A stretch of DNA of 64,000 bases, from NCBI GenBank assembly GCA_021399445.1, contig JAJTUQ010000012.1, positions 384,501-448,500 on the forward strand, given 5' to 3'. A program made the translations under genes and the position numbers. The stretch's first letter is position 1; each line of letters starts with the position of its first letter. Source of the DNA: Xylogone sp. PMI_703 (lineage: Eukaryota > Ascomycota > Leotiomycetes). Shown here piece by piece: positions 11,112 to 21,499 of the stretch. Under the pieces are notes generated by a model. That model was not told the origin of the DNA, searched no databases, and saw only the letters and a program-made list of their open reading frames with translations.

Positions 11112-12107
11112 TCAAATAACAAGAGTGCCTTCCATAATCTTGACTGCTGACCCCTTCATCACTAGATTGAGTACTGTATCGCTATCTACAGCGACTATCA
11201 CCTCTATTCCAATCACACTGGGTCGTCCAATATATTCCCCTTGATGAATTTCAAACTTGGCCTCCTTCGCCTTGGTATTATTATACAAAATTGTCTCTCT
11301 ATTCCTTTCGTTGCTTTTGAGGCTCAAATACGCAGTCAGAGCACACGCTGCACTGCCTGTCGCCGGATCCTCAATTGAACCATACATTAACCTGGTCTTC
11401 AGGAGAACTGTTCCATTATCTTTAACGCCTGTTTTGACATAGAAATATACCGCCACAAGATCTCCGATTGAGTGCCCCTTCGCATCTAGTTGTCCATCAA
11501 CGTGAAGCATCCGATTTGTCGAATTGACTTTCGCAAGAATCTCCTCAGATGGAAGTTCCAAAAGCAGAAATGTCATTCCTTTCACGATGGAGACAAAGGG
11601 TGATGCTTCGTTGACAGTATCACATATTTCCTGATTGAAACCAAGCTGCGCCACGTCTGATCGTCGAGCGGTGCTCTGATGAATGTGAACGTTATGAGGT
11701 ATAGAACCGGAGACTAGTTTCTCACGTGGGGAATAAACGAAGGGGATGGAGCCAGCTTTTGTGATAATTGTGACGTTTATATCTTTGGGGATGCCTTGGG
11801 TTTTATTCTGAGCCTGGGCTTCGAGAGCTAGGTATTGGGCTGCACCGATAGTAGGGTGGCCAGCGAAGGGGACCTCTGCACCAGGAACAAAAATTTCAAG
11901 ATCCCATCCGTCGTTTTGGTCGCCCATGGCGTGCTCGTGAAGAAAGACGGTCTCCGAAAGGTTGAATTCTTTTACAATTTGTGCCTTCTGCTGTTGTGTG
12001 AGGAATACCGTTGGAGGTAGCTTGACAATCGCTAAAGGGTTGCCGGTATATCGAGTATGAGTAAATACGTCTAGCGTGACGTACTTAAGTTCAAGTAGCT
12101 CCGCCAT
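11112..12107 (-). CDS. PhzF-family isomerase/epimerase-like protein
   Basis: A 331-residue protein starting MAELLELKYVTLDVFTHTRYTGNPLAIV, the canonical PhzF N-terminus. An upstream in-frame ATG at 12206 would add 33 unconserved residues, so I choose the ATG at 12107. Family landmarks: NPLAIV, FNLSETVFL with the catalytic Glu, EVPFAGHPTIGAAQYL, and GSIEDPATGSAACALTAYL in the second half of the two-fold alpha/beta diaminopimelate-epimerase-like fold. PhzF itself isomerises dihydro-hydroxyanthranilate in phenazine synthesis. Fungal members mostly have unknown substrates, so no phenazine pathway is implied. No intron and no targeting signal. A TATATAAG motif on the minus strand near 12253-12260 is a plausible promoter element. 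Confidence 0.88.
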   Translation of the reverse strand: MAELLELKYVTLDVFTHTRYTGNPLAIVKLPPTVFLTQQQKAQIVKEFNLSETVFLHEHAMGDQNDGWDLEIFVPGAEVPFAGHPTIGAAQYLALEAQAQNKTQGIPKDINVTIITKAGSIPFVYSPREKLVSGSIPHNVHIHQSTARRSDVAQLGFNQEICDTVNEASPFVSIVKGMTFLLLELPSEEILAKVNSTNRMLHVDGQLDAKGHSIGDLVAVYFYVKTGVKDNGTVLLKTRLMYGSIEDPATGSAACALTAYLSLKSNERNRETILYNNTKAKEAKFEIHQGEYIGRPSVIGIEVIVAVDSDTVLNLVMKGSAVKIMEGTLVI

Positions 12108-12566
12108 TATCTTTCTTAACGCGACCGATGAGGACTTAAATAACCCAGCTACAGGGTCGACTAGATACTTGAAATCTCTCTTGTCATTCGTCAAGAGAAT
12201 GTGCAAACATATAAAGTATTATTTAACAAATACCTCGACGGTAGTTTTGCAGCTTATATACCAACGGAGATACTGGCTGTCTCGAGCTAGCTAACTTTTT
12301 AAATCGCGCTTAATGTACATTACGTAGAAAAATTGAAAACTAACACATCAAATTGCCTATTTTCGTTAGCGGATATCGAGGTGGCGAACGACAGACGATA
12401 ATCGGAACTAAGTAGCGACGGTTCGTAAGCGCTTGGAAGATAACAAGTTGAATAATCAGACCAATATGAACCCAGTATCTTTCCTTCTCGACCGAGTTTC
12501 ATCACCTTTCGTGGTTTGGTGGTGTATGCCTCTTACGCAATTAGGATAGTGTGATTCAATTCAATA
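12108..12566. other. PhzF upstream region up to the first pogo element
   Basis: Promoter side of the minus-strand PhzF-like gene, including a TATATAAG box read on the minus strand at about 12253-12260. No other gene is seen before the TA target site of the pogo element at 12565-12566. Confidence 0.4.
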
Positions 12567-12667
12567 CAATAGACCCTATATATAAGAATATCTTCGGGAC
12601 TAAGAATCGTATTCTTATATAAGAGGTATTCTTATCTAAAGGGAATTGATTATTTTGGTGTGGAAAA

Positions 12668-14402
12668 TCATAAAATCGTTGTCTGGTGAGCCGTAGAGCT
12701 CTTATATCGTACAATCTCTCTTTCTATACGATCAAGTGCCTTGATATCTTGATCAGTCCCCTTTTGTAGCTTCCATAGCTTCACTGTCTCTACCGCTCTC
12801 AAAGCTGCAACCTCATCTACTTGCTCAGCCTCTTCCTCATCGCTCGATTCTTCCTCATCGCTCGATTCTTCCTCATCGCTCGATTCTTCCTCATCGCTCG
12901 ATTCTTCCTCATCGCTCGATTCTTCCTCATCGCTCGATTCTTCCTCATCGCTCGATTCTTCCTCATCGCTCGATTCTTCCTCCTCGCTCGGCTTATTAAC
13001 ACTATAATGCTCTACTATAGTTGTAAAGATATCATCGTCCTTATCAACAATTATCTCGTCTTCCGGGTTCAGGAATTCGTCAAGGGGAAGAGGATTTTCA
13101 ATCGGGAGTTGTGCAATCTGGTCTCGTAGTTCTGCTCGATCGGTTCCATCGTCTACCACAATACAGTCTTCTGTAGAGTCTTCTGCAGTCTTCTGCCGTG
13201 CTTTCTGACTTCTTGATTAAGGTCGATTTTACCAAACACTTCTTGATTGTATCCTTTGTAACCAATGATTCCCAAGCCATTTGTATCCATTGTACTACTT
13301 TTAGCGAGTTAAATGTCTTCTGTGGATTCTTATTGGCTTCATACTCCTGTAGCATAAACGCAATCCATTGCTTGCGGTATTGTAGCTTAAGACTTGCAAT
13401 AATCCCCTGATCCATTAGTTGCCATGCAGATACAGTATTGGGAGGAAGCCATGCAATTCGTACATTTGAAAGACCTTGTAAACCACCGACCAATTGTATA
13501 GCTAGCTCATGGCCAGAAAAGTTATCCATCAACAGTAGAACTCTCCTTCCTTCACCGCACATCTTATTATTAAGCTACCGCAGGTATTCCTCGTATATCA
13601 GCCCCGTCATCCATTTGGACTGGTTGAACCAATACATAATTCGTAGATTGCGACGATTGATCTTGTTAAAGGAACGTGGATTTTCCGATTTACTAATGAT
13701 CCAAGCTAGGAACTTCTCACTGCCGTTAGTATTATTGGTCAACGTGATTGTAATGCAGTCTTTACTCTTCTTAATTCCGCTGTGAGACTTTGTTGCTAGG
13801 CTACAATCAGGAGTTTTTTTCCAGTTTAAGCCAGTTTCGTCCATGTTAAGAATGTCTCGTAACTCATACGTTGTACAAAGGTGTCGTAATTCTTCCATTT
13901 GTGCAATGTTGTCAGGATTGTCAGTTATAGCAGATCCAGCTTCTCCATGTTGTATATACTCCTTGATCTTGTATCGTTTTTTGTATTCTTCCAGCCAACC
14001 ATTTGACCACTTAAGTTCCTCGATATCGCTGCACTACGGTAGAGCAGCCCACAGCTGTTTAGCCTTTGTCTTCAAGATATCACCAGTAATAATAACCTTC
14101 TTCTGCTCCATGCGTTGCTGCCATTCAAATAAAGTATGCTCAAGATCTGGCCAATCCCCAATAGAGCTCCTTATCTTCTCCTTCAACATCTGCCTATCTC
14201 TCCTTGTGTGTATATCATCAAGGTAATCGTATTTCGAGCTAAGAATCTTGGAGATTTGGCTTTGATTAAGTGGATGTCCGGTAGTAGCGGTGAACCAATC
14301 GACGAGCTCTTGCTGTTGTCCTGGAGGGTGTGTTTGATTACGCTTTCGAATCATTAATCGATCGGCATCAGTAAGAGCTCTGCAGCGTTTTCTCTCCTCC
14401 AT
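12668..14402 (-). pseudogene. Broken pogo/Tigger-type transposase of element 1
   Basis: From the N-terminus: a CENP-B/Abp1-like DNA-binding region (LTDADRLMIRKRNQ, then the LSKILSSKYDYLD helix), and a DDE core with the first Asp in ILNMDETGLNW, the second in VLLLMDNFSGHE and the third in SAWQLMDQGI. A very acidic C-terminal tail follows, with eight SSDEEE-type repeats. Three lesions break it: in-frame TAG at 14034-14036 and at 13575-13577, each explained by CAG to TAG, and a frameshift at about 13160-13195 within a short AGAAGACT duplication. Repairing these on paper would leave one frame of roughly 570 residues. The two amber codons fit CpA-to-TpA RIP mutation. Confidence 0.85.
12841..12984. 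repeat. 18-bp coding minisatellite, 8 units
   Basis: Eight head-to-tail copies of an 18-bp unit (plus-strand form CGCTCGATTCTTCCTCAT). The last unit has one altered base triplet. The units are nearly identical and lie in frame with the transposase, encoding an acidic Ser-Ser-Asp-Glu-Glu-Glu repeat. The array length is a multiple of three and does not disturb the frame. Confidence 0.95.
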
Positions 14403-14612
14403 TCGGATGATATTTGTGATTGTAGTAATGAAATTATAAGAATATCAAAATAAAATTAGGTGTGATCTTATAGATCAGGAGCCCCGACTGTTTAAGAATA
14501 TTCTTCTAGCGAGGTATTCTTATTGGCCCAGCCACAAAAAAGGGGATCCAAGAATCAATTCTTATTGGTCAGGTATTCTTATTTGAAGTATTCTTATATA
14601 AAGGGTCTACTG

Positions 14613-14614
14613 TA
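14613..14614. repeat. Single TA target site shared by two transposons
   Basis: This TA is the right-hand target duplication of pogo element 1 and also the left-hand one of pogo element 2. The two terminal inverted repeats face each other across it with no other base between. Confidence 0.85.
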
Positions 14615-16792
14615 GTAAAAAATAATCAATTTCATCGCACCACCACAACAACATTAACCCCTAAACTATCACAATAGCATACCCAATGTCTACCCCAATC
14701 CAACACCGTATTTTAGAAGCCGGAGAATGGCTTTCCGAAAACCCCAACGAGAGCCTTTCTGTGACAAGTAAGATATTCAAGGTCAACCGGTCAACTCTGG
14801 CTATGGCCAAAAAGCGGGATACTCTATTCAGTACCAAGCGCAAGCAACACAGTGGTCAGAATCGAATATTAACAGTTACTCAAGGGCAAGCTGTTCATGC
14901 TTATATTAAGTCATTGCTCGAAAATAGCCAATTGCCTACTAAAGAGCTCATATTCAGTGCCATCTGCCATGTGCGCAACGAAGCTAATCAGCCTTCTCCA
15001 ACTCTAAGCTGGTTCTGGAAGCGGTGGAAGAGTCAACCAGGTCTCCATAAGATCAAGACCAAGCCGATAGCACGTAATAGAATTGCAGCCCAAGATTATA
15101 AGGACGTGGAGAATTGGTTTAAACGGTTCAAAGCTATGGTCAGACATTATAAGATTAGTAATAAGGATCTTTATAATTTCGATGAATCTGGCTTTAGAAT
15201 TGGATGCCCTAAAGGGGTGGAAGTATTAGTTCCTATAGAAATCACTGAGGTAAGACTCTTCTTCATATATTTCTGTATAGAAGAATGTCTTTTCTAATGA
15301 TAATAGCTTTATTCTTTAAGCCCTGAAAACCAGAGGTCAATCACCATAATCGAAACTATACGCGTTGATGGTCAAGCTCTTATTCCACCGGTAATTATCG
15401 TTCAAGGCAAATATCATATGGATTCTTGGTATGGCAAAGGCAAGCTAAATGGCCCAGAGTTAGTTGAATTGACAGACAGTGGCTATATAACTGATTATGT
15501 TGGTCTCCGGTGGCTTCAGCATTTTATTAAGCACACAGGAGCCGGCCCAGATCAACCATATAAGCTTCTTCTTATGGATGGCCAGGGTAGCCATGTTTCA
15601 CCAGACTTTGCTTTATTAGCCAGAAAGAACAATGTGGTTCCATTAACGTTTCCAGCTCATCTTACTCACTGTATGCAACCTTTGGATGTGGGAGTATTCC
15701 AGCCATATAAACACTGGCATAACAAAGCGGTTCAACGTGCAGCGGAGTCTTTAGATTTCGACTACTCAATCACCTCCTTTTTTCAAGATTTACCTCACAT
15801 TCGAAGTCAGACCTTTACTAAGTCTACTATTCGAAGCGCCTTCAAGAAGTCTGGCATGTACCCATTGCGCAAGAGTGTTACCTTTAAGCTTATGAATAAG
15901 TATGCTAAGGAGTCCGAAATCAAGCCACCAGAGCCAGATTTGCCTAAGCCAGGCACTCCTAGGACAATACGACAAGTTCAGTATCATATGGACGAGCTCA
16001 AAGGTATGGTTATGGATGTTCTTAGCTCTCCTTCTCAGCGGAAGTTTGAATCTTTCATGAAAGGCACTCATATGATATTAGAAGAAGGGGAATTCGTCAA
16101 GTTTCAGCCGTCTACTACGCATGAGAAGCTTCGGGACATTATAACCAGAAAGCCACATAACCGTAGAAGGCTTCAGAAAGGTGGAGAGTTGACTGCAGAG
16201 TGGGCAACAGCTGCTAAAGAAGAGAAGGAGCGTAAGCTGGCAGAGAAGGAGGCTAGTAAGGAGGCTAGAATGCTGAAAAAGATAGCCAATCAAGAGAAGA
16301 GAGAGCAAAAGGCTGCTTGGGTAGCATGGCGCAAAAAGGAGAGGCACAGAAAGAAGGCCCTGAAAGAGTTAAAAGGGGTTCTAGGCGTTCCGGAATTGTA
16401 CAAGGAGCATACTCCTCCACCATTCCCAGAGCCCGGGAAAGAAGTCCAAGGCCCTGAATCAATTAATACAAGCTTAAAGATCGAGTCTGGACCACCTGAA
16501 GAGGTAAATATATGGCCTCAGGGCATGGAGACCATGAACGGAGCAATACCTGTACAGGCGCGGACTTCCTTTGGGGTAATAAAGCCGGAGGGTGAAGAAG
16601 AGGAGGAGGAGGAGGAGGAGGAGGAGGAATTTATAAGCTTGAATATTGATGGAGATGGCTACGAATCAGTAGATTCAGATTCAACAGATTCAAGCGATTC
16701 AAACAATTCAATGTTTGCTTCATCGGAATCAGATATATCAGAGGAGGGGGATACTTTCTATTGTAGGTGCGATGAAATTGATTATTTTTTAC
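14615..16792 (+). mobile_element. Pogo-superfamily DNA transposon (element 2), 2178 bp
   Basis: The 27-bp terminal inverted repeats are essentially perfect. The left end begins GTAAAAAATAATCAATTTCA and runs to …CGCACC at 14641, and its complement is at 16766-16792. TA dinucleotides flank the element at 14613-14614 and 16793-16794. It carries one plus-strand transposase. The TIR sequence is unrelated to that of element 1, so the two are different families. The near-perfect ends suggest a fairly young copy. Confidence 0.9.
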
Positions 16793-16950
16793 TATGCGAA
16801 ACGCGTACAAAAAAACAAAGTGTCACACTCGCTTTGCTGTCACACTCGCGTCCCCCGACTAGGAGGAAACGACTAGAAATGCATGCCGCACAACCGAAGC
16901 GAGCCGACGATTACATATCAATCAAACAAAATTGGACGCTGAGGCAGTAA
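14686..16950 (+). CDS. Pogo-type DDE transposase with one intron, possibly intact
   Basis: The first exon (14686-15249) has an N-terminal helix-turn-helix pair and a CENP-B-like region (TLSWFWKRWKSQPGLH), then LYNFDESGF with the first catalytic Asp. A phase-0 intron (15250-15333, GTAAGA…CAG, with CTAAT upstream) joins it to the second exon, which carries the second Asp in LLLMDGQGSHVSP and the third in MQPLDVGVF. A long basic, Lys/Glu-rich coiled stretch (about residues 410-480) and a Glu run follow. Total about 726 residues. The frame does not stop inside the element: it reads through the right TIR (16766-16792) and ends 158 bp beyond it, so the true C-terminus was probably altered by an indel. 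The intron is inferred and not proven. Confidence 0.75.
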
Positions 16951-17025
16951 TGATTGTAGATTATTGTCCTACAGCCCTTGCCTCCCAGAACATGTGGAAT
17001 CAAAGACAAATCTTGTGGCTCTTTC
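16793..17025. other. Short gap with a 12-bp direct repeat
   Basis: Right flank of pogo element 2. TGTCACACTCGC occurs twice, 17 bp apart, at about 16820-16848. The rest is the 3' flank of the SDR gene. Confidence 0.4.
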
Positions 17026-18149
17026 TTAAATCAAAAACTTTTTCCCTGTTAATTCTTCGCTCAATGCCCACAGCTTCTCTTGGTCCTCTTCACTCGTAAA
17101 AGCTTGATCGCTATAAACATCCCCATCACGTAAATAGGCACCGCTCTGTGGTTCGATAGACGGATCAAGCGCAGCTACAACGATGGTTGCAGCCCCCTGC
17201 TGAAGCGTTTTCAGTGGATCGACGACGAAAGTCCTTCCATCTCTCGCGGCGGCTGCCTTGGCTTCTGCGATGAGCTCCTCACGGCTCTTTCCACTAGAAA
17301 AGGCGTGAACTTGTAAACCGCTGGGAATAGCTGTAACTCGAATCAGTAAAGCAGTTTCCAATGTCAGGGATCTAATCTCTCACATCCTGGATGAAGAGAG
17401 AATGAGAGGACCCCCCTATTCTTAAGTTTTCTTGCCAGAGCACGCGAGAAGACCACATTGCTGATTTTCGACTGTCCGTAGGCATCCCAGGGCTCATATA
17501 CTGCACCATCCTAGGCTTTATGTCAGTCCTAGTGTAAAACCATACGGATATTGTTTCACAACAATACCTGGAAATTATAGTCGTCGAATCTGATGGATCC
17601 TCTCAGGGCGCTACTTGAGACGTTGACAATCCGCGCACCAGGACCGGCTACAAAGATCTTGTCCATCAAAAGCCTCGTAAGAAGAAAGTGTCCAATGTGG
17701 TTTGTCGCAAACTGGATCTCAATCCCCTCTACGCTCTTGGAATACGGACATGCCATAATACCAGCATTGTTTATCAGAATGTCAATCTTTTCTACCGCAG
17801 CATTAATCTCTGCTGCGGCAGAATGAACTGATTTCTGCGAGCCCAGGTTAAGTGAGACGAACTTGACCCTTAAATGGGGGTTGATCTTGTTGATTTCAGC
17901 AATTACTGGAGCGATCTTTGACTCGGTGCGGCCGGCCAATATAAGTAGAGCTGGGGACGCTTTTGCTAGGCTAACGGCTGTCTCCGCACCCAGGCCTCCT
18001 TTTCCTGGTCCTGTTATTATGACTAGGTAGGTTAGACCGGCAGTATGTACTCGTTTTCTCGTATGTCACTCACTCGTTTTCCCCTTCACCCTTTCAGCAA
18101 AAGCTTCTACAACTTCATCTGCCGTTGTTTCGAATTTCCACTGCGTCAT
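17026..18149 (-). CDS. Short-chain dehydrogenase/reductase (retinol-dehydrogenase-like), four exons
   Basis: Exons on the minus strand: 18149-18074, 18022-17568, 17510-17384 and 17330-17026. The introns are 51, 57 and 53 bp and have GT-AG ends (GTGAGT, GTATTG, GTGAGA) with CTAAC/CTGAC-type branch sites. The joined frame is 963 nt and gives 320 residues. Classical SDR motifs are all there: TGPGKGGLG for cofactor binding, ILINNAGIM, the catalytic Ser in IVNVSSSALRG, YGQSK (Tyr-x3-Lys), and after it the HPGSIPSGLQVH loop rebuilt across intron 3. The C-terminus (QQGAATIVVAALDP, SGAYL, LWALSEEL) is typical of fungal retinol-dehydrogenase-like proteins. A TATA-like ATATAAAAG lies about 95 bp upstream. 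The precise splice fit argues for a living gene; the substrate is unknown. Confidence 0.9.
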
Positions 18150-18241
18150 TCTTCCGAATCTTTGCTGTTCTGATGGTGGAAAAACATCTACCTTAATGGC
18201 AAGCGAGGACTTTTTCCAGCGCAACGTCAATCAGTGTCATG

Positions 18242-18253
18242 CACTTTTATATT
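18242..18253 (-). promoter_or_regulatory. TATA-like element of the SDR gene
   Basis: Read on the minus strand the sequence is GAATATAAAAGTGC, about 95 bp before the SDR start codon, a plausible core-promoter position. Confidence 0.45.
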
Positions 18254-18256
18254 CAA

Positions 18257-20495
18257 AGCTTAGAAGTTTCGGATAATTTATGTAGCTGCGACTCGAACTC
18301 GCTCGGTCTGAACTATCTTGCTATGTAGTCAGCTTCCCTTCTTTTATATCAAACGTTAGCTGCAGCTGCACGGAGGTAAGCATATCCCATGGCGTGCCAA
18401 GCCCGTTATCCCCGATAGTAGCCCTCGATGCTCAGGCGCCTGCTGATCATGACACGAGCCTCACAATAATAGACAAGGAATACAAATTATAGATTTAATT
18501 GACGAAACATAAGCTGTAAAGGACAGTGTTGCGCAGTTTGATGATGGCTGTTGCTTTGATTAGGTCAATAGATTAGCTTCAAAGGAGGCCAACAACAGGG
18601 TGTCCATGTATCTGCGTGCTATAATAGAGGAATCTTCTGTAAGGCTTATTCTAAATTTGTATAGAATCGAGCCCGTTGCCAGAGACAAATTTCTGCGCGT
18701 GGTTGATGGTTAGAAGTACTTTATCTGAGACCTCTTATTGTTGATTAAAAGGACAGCATCCTGTAAACGAACCCAAGAATTCAACACATCCTCCGATAAA
18801 TCTAGAGAATGAACGACTTTGGACGAATACATCTAGGCAGCTAATTTTTCAGGCCGTGTGTCTGGATTTGCAGTGCTGCAAGTTTTCCCTTTTAAGCATT
18901 AGAGAACATTTGTAATTTCTTGTCAGGGGTTGTAGCGGCCGCTAGCGTATGCACCATCACGATTTGCGGACAGCTGGTGCGGCCGCTGGCGGATCTTTTG
19001 AGACTGGGGGAGGTGTCCTTTCCGAAACTCGGAATGCGCAATGCTTTTATTAGCTTTTGGCTGGTTAGACTTTGTATCCAGAAATGAAGAGTTCCAACAT
19101 AATCCCTGTATAAATAGGTATTGGAAAACAAGATACAGGAGGTAGTACATTATTGTACCATTGCTGTTTAGGGCCAGGTGAAATAGAGGAATATCATCCG
19201 GCGATTATCGATAGCCATGGAAAAACCAAGGTCGACCCGTTTAGTATTGATCTAGTTTGCTACCTGAGGGCAATATTTCTTATAGAACTCTCTATATTTG
19301 CTTGCACACGGAATCATGTAAATAGTTAGACAACAAAGCCGTTTTGAATTGCCACGTGTGGCCATAAATATGATTATGAAATGTAATTGCACGTTCCTAA
19401 ACAGGGGATGATATAAGGGCATTTTGTACTTTTGCTTATATTCATGTTTAGGATTTGTATTTTGAGATATCTAGAGATTCCTACATCTATAGCAGATCGA
19501 CACTGCATTTTTTTTACCTGATCAACGGTTGTCTGCATGTGGCATAATGCTTTATTATGAGACCTTTTGAGGAACATATTTACCAACATAAATTGTTTCT
19601 TGTACCATAGTGTGAGGTTATAGTTTAGTAAAACTCGCGATACTCTCTAAAAGTGGTGCTCCACTTAGCGACAGAACGCAATCATATAGCATTATCAAAC
19701 ATGTCTGAATGTAATATGCAGAATCTCTCAAAGGATGATCTCTTTGGCAATCTCGTGCTCTTACAAATAGTTCACTAATATGAGCTTCAAGCAGAGTAAA
19801 ATGATGTGAGACAATACTGAATATTTAGAATAATCTGCCAAGAAATGAAATAGATACGGATTTGTAAGTGACCGGTACTGTAATCAGAGGCAAATAAATT
19901 AGTTTCTTAACAAGTGCTTAGGAATACAAAATATTCTTAAACCCGATTTTGAGTTACTAATGTGATATCGGCATTACAAATATTTCGCTGAATTGGCGGC
20001 AAGCATATTTAGATCTCTGCGCTATGTAAATGCATGGTTTTCGAGAACCTATTTAGGCTAGACCAAAAGATTAATGACGCCAAACCATTTATAGTTAACC
20101 AAGTTCTTTTACTAACTCGATATTGAATAAATCAACAATAATGATGCCTCCGATGATAGAGATACTATTTCCAAAGAGCATTGGACTCCCGATCTTACAA
20201 GATTCAGAAAATGGACATCAACATATACTGGGCCTTATATGTGTAGATTGTTTCATTCCCTTAAACTAGTTTATATTGATCAATCTATTTCCGGCCCTGC
20301 TGTCTGGCATCCGTGTAAAGCCTACTGCACTGCTAGTAAGCGCCAGATTACGCATGGTTTATTCTTGGACACAGCCCCGCTCTGATTTAAAGCCAACAGC
20401 AAAGGTATTCATACTGCCATCACCAAAGTCTGCATCTAGAAAAGGGGGTTAAACAGAAAAACTCTTATCTATTTATATAAAACAATTCTGCGAAG
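18257..20495. other. 2.2-kb gene desert
   Basis: No coding region or mobile element is recognised. Two NotI-type GCGGCCGC words occur at about 18935 and 18980 in a short GC-rich patch that differs from its AT-rich surroundings. A minus-strand frame across it (18892-19131) has no recognisable motif. A TATTTATATAAA motif at about 20469-20480 probably serves the downstream ABM-like gene. Confidence 0.4.
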
Positions 20496-20931
20496 ATGTA
20501 TTCCGGAACCAGAGTCATCCTCGCCAGTTACACCAAAACCGGAGGCTATCGACAGAGTACGTGTTCTCTAATCTTGTTAAATATCAAAGCATTTTCAACA
20601 ACTGTAAAAGGTGATCGAACTTTATCAGAGCATCATTCAATATGCTGAAGCTAATGAGCCTGGTTGTTTTGAATTCCAGCTCTTCACTGAAGTAGATGCT
20701 GAAGGGAAGAAGGAGTTATATACTATTGAAAGGTCACCACTAGCGACATCTTGCATGGTGTTCAATGTAAATGATAGCCCATTGTGCAGATTCAAGAATC
20801 TTGACTCCTTGCGTACACATCAAGCAGGTCCAGCTCTAGTTGAATTCAGCAGAAAGATCGAAGAGGAGAAGTTGCTAGAGAAACCCATTCTGATCAAAGT
20901 AGTGAAGGGCATATCCGGACATTCTATTTAG
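20496..20931 (+). pseudogene. Small dimeric alpha/beta-barrel (ABM/EthD-like) protein, splice conflict
   Basis: The start ATG at 20496 opens MYSGTRVILASYTKTGGYRQ, a typical first strand of an antibiotic-biosynthesis-monooxygenase-like barrel, and a GTACGT donor follows at 20557. The second block (from 20611) reads VIELYQSIIQYAEANEPGCFEFQLFTE and ends LVEFSRKIEEEKL. A probable in-frame 57-nt second intron (20732-20788, GTCACC…CAG) would join IER to FKNLDSLRTHQ. The first intron cannot be closed in phase: the only suitable acceptor (AG at 20609-20610) leaves the frames one base out of register. Either one base has been lost or gained or an unusual site is used. With about 110 residues it would be a normal small barrel protein of unknown substrate. 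Confidence 0.55.
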
Positions 20932-21499
20932 TCAGTCTATGCACAATGATCATCAACTTTCCAATATTGCATGTTCTGTATTCGACTGACTACGCCCTGA
21001 TTCTCAACGTCCAGCAGCATATATTTAAATGCATAATTCTGTCAGATTTGAAGACTTAATTGGCCCGTTTGTTTACGCCAAAACTATTGAATCAATTAGT
21101 AAATCTTCAAACTTGATAGGATTATGCATTTATAAAATGATACCATCTTCACCGGTTCAAAGGGATAGATAATTAGCTAAACAATCTGTATAGGGTTAGA
21201 CAGCATCCTTTACAAGCATTAATCGCACTTTCACTATTTCAATTCTAAGATGTTTTAGCCTCTTTGCTCTTTGGCATCATTTACCAGTATTGAAAGCTTA
21301 ACTCATAGTTTATCTGACATGCTCGCCAAATCATTTGAACCAAGACGCATCTCAAAATAAGGAGCTATCGGTGATGTAATTTCCTGTATAATTGATGTTT
21401 TGCTAAGATAACAATCGCTGGCAAAGGATCGCTCGTATGAAATAGCTTTCTGACTAACTCAATATGTTTGTCCTAGAACTTCTATTGCCGATGATATTT
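20932..21499. other. Non-coding gap
   Basis: No gene or repeat is recognised between the small barrel protein and the thiolase relic. Confidence 0.4.

Larger units (their letters stand above)
12567..14612 (-). mobile_element. Pogo/Tigger-like DNA transposon (element 1), 2046 bp
   Basis: The ends are imperfect terminal inverted repeats of about 28 bp. The left end begins CAATAGACCCTATATATAAG and the complement of the right end begins CAGTAGACCCTTTATATAAG. TA dinucleotides flank both ends (12565-12566 and 14613-14614), as expected for Tc1/mariner/pogo insertion. The inside holds one minus-strand transposase pseudogene. Its right-hand TA is at the same time the left-hand TA of a second, unrelated pogo element. 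Confidence 0.88.

Noticed and set aside
11112..12206. Longer start (ATG at 12206) for the PhzF-like protein
   Set aside because: It adds 33 residues without similarity ahead of the typical MAELLELKYVTLDVFTH start; the ATG at 12107 is preferred.
12837..12990. Possible CRISPR-like array
   Set aside because: Repeats are directly head to tail without spacers and lie in frame within a eukaryotic transposase; it is a coding minisatellite.
18285..18345. tRNA-like pattern (GAGTTCGAGTC on the minus strand with a weak closing stem)
   Set aside because: No A box, no complete cloverleaf and no anticodon arm of proper length could be drawn.
18935..18990. Two NotI-type GCGGCCGC words as a sign of cloning vector
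   Set aside because: The surrounding sequence is fungal-like without vector motifs; two sites in a GC patch can occur by chance.
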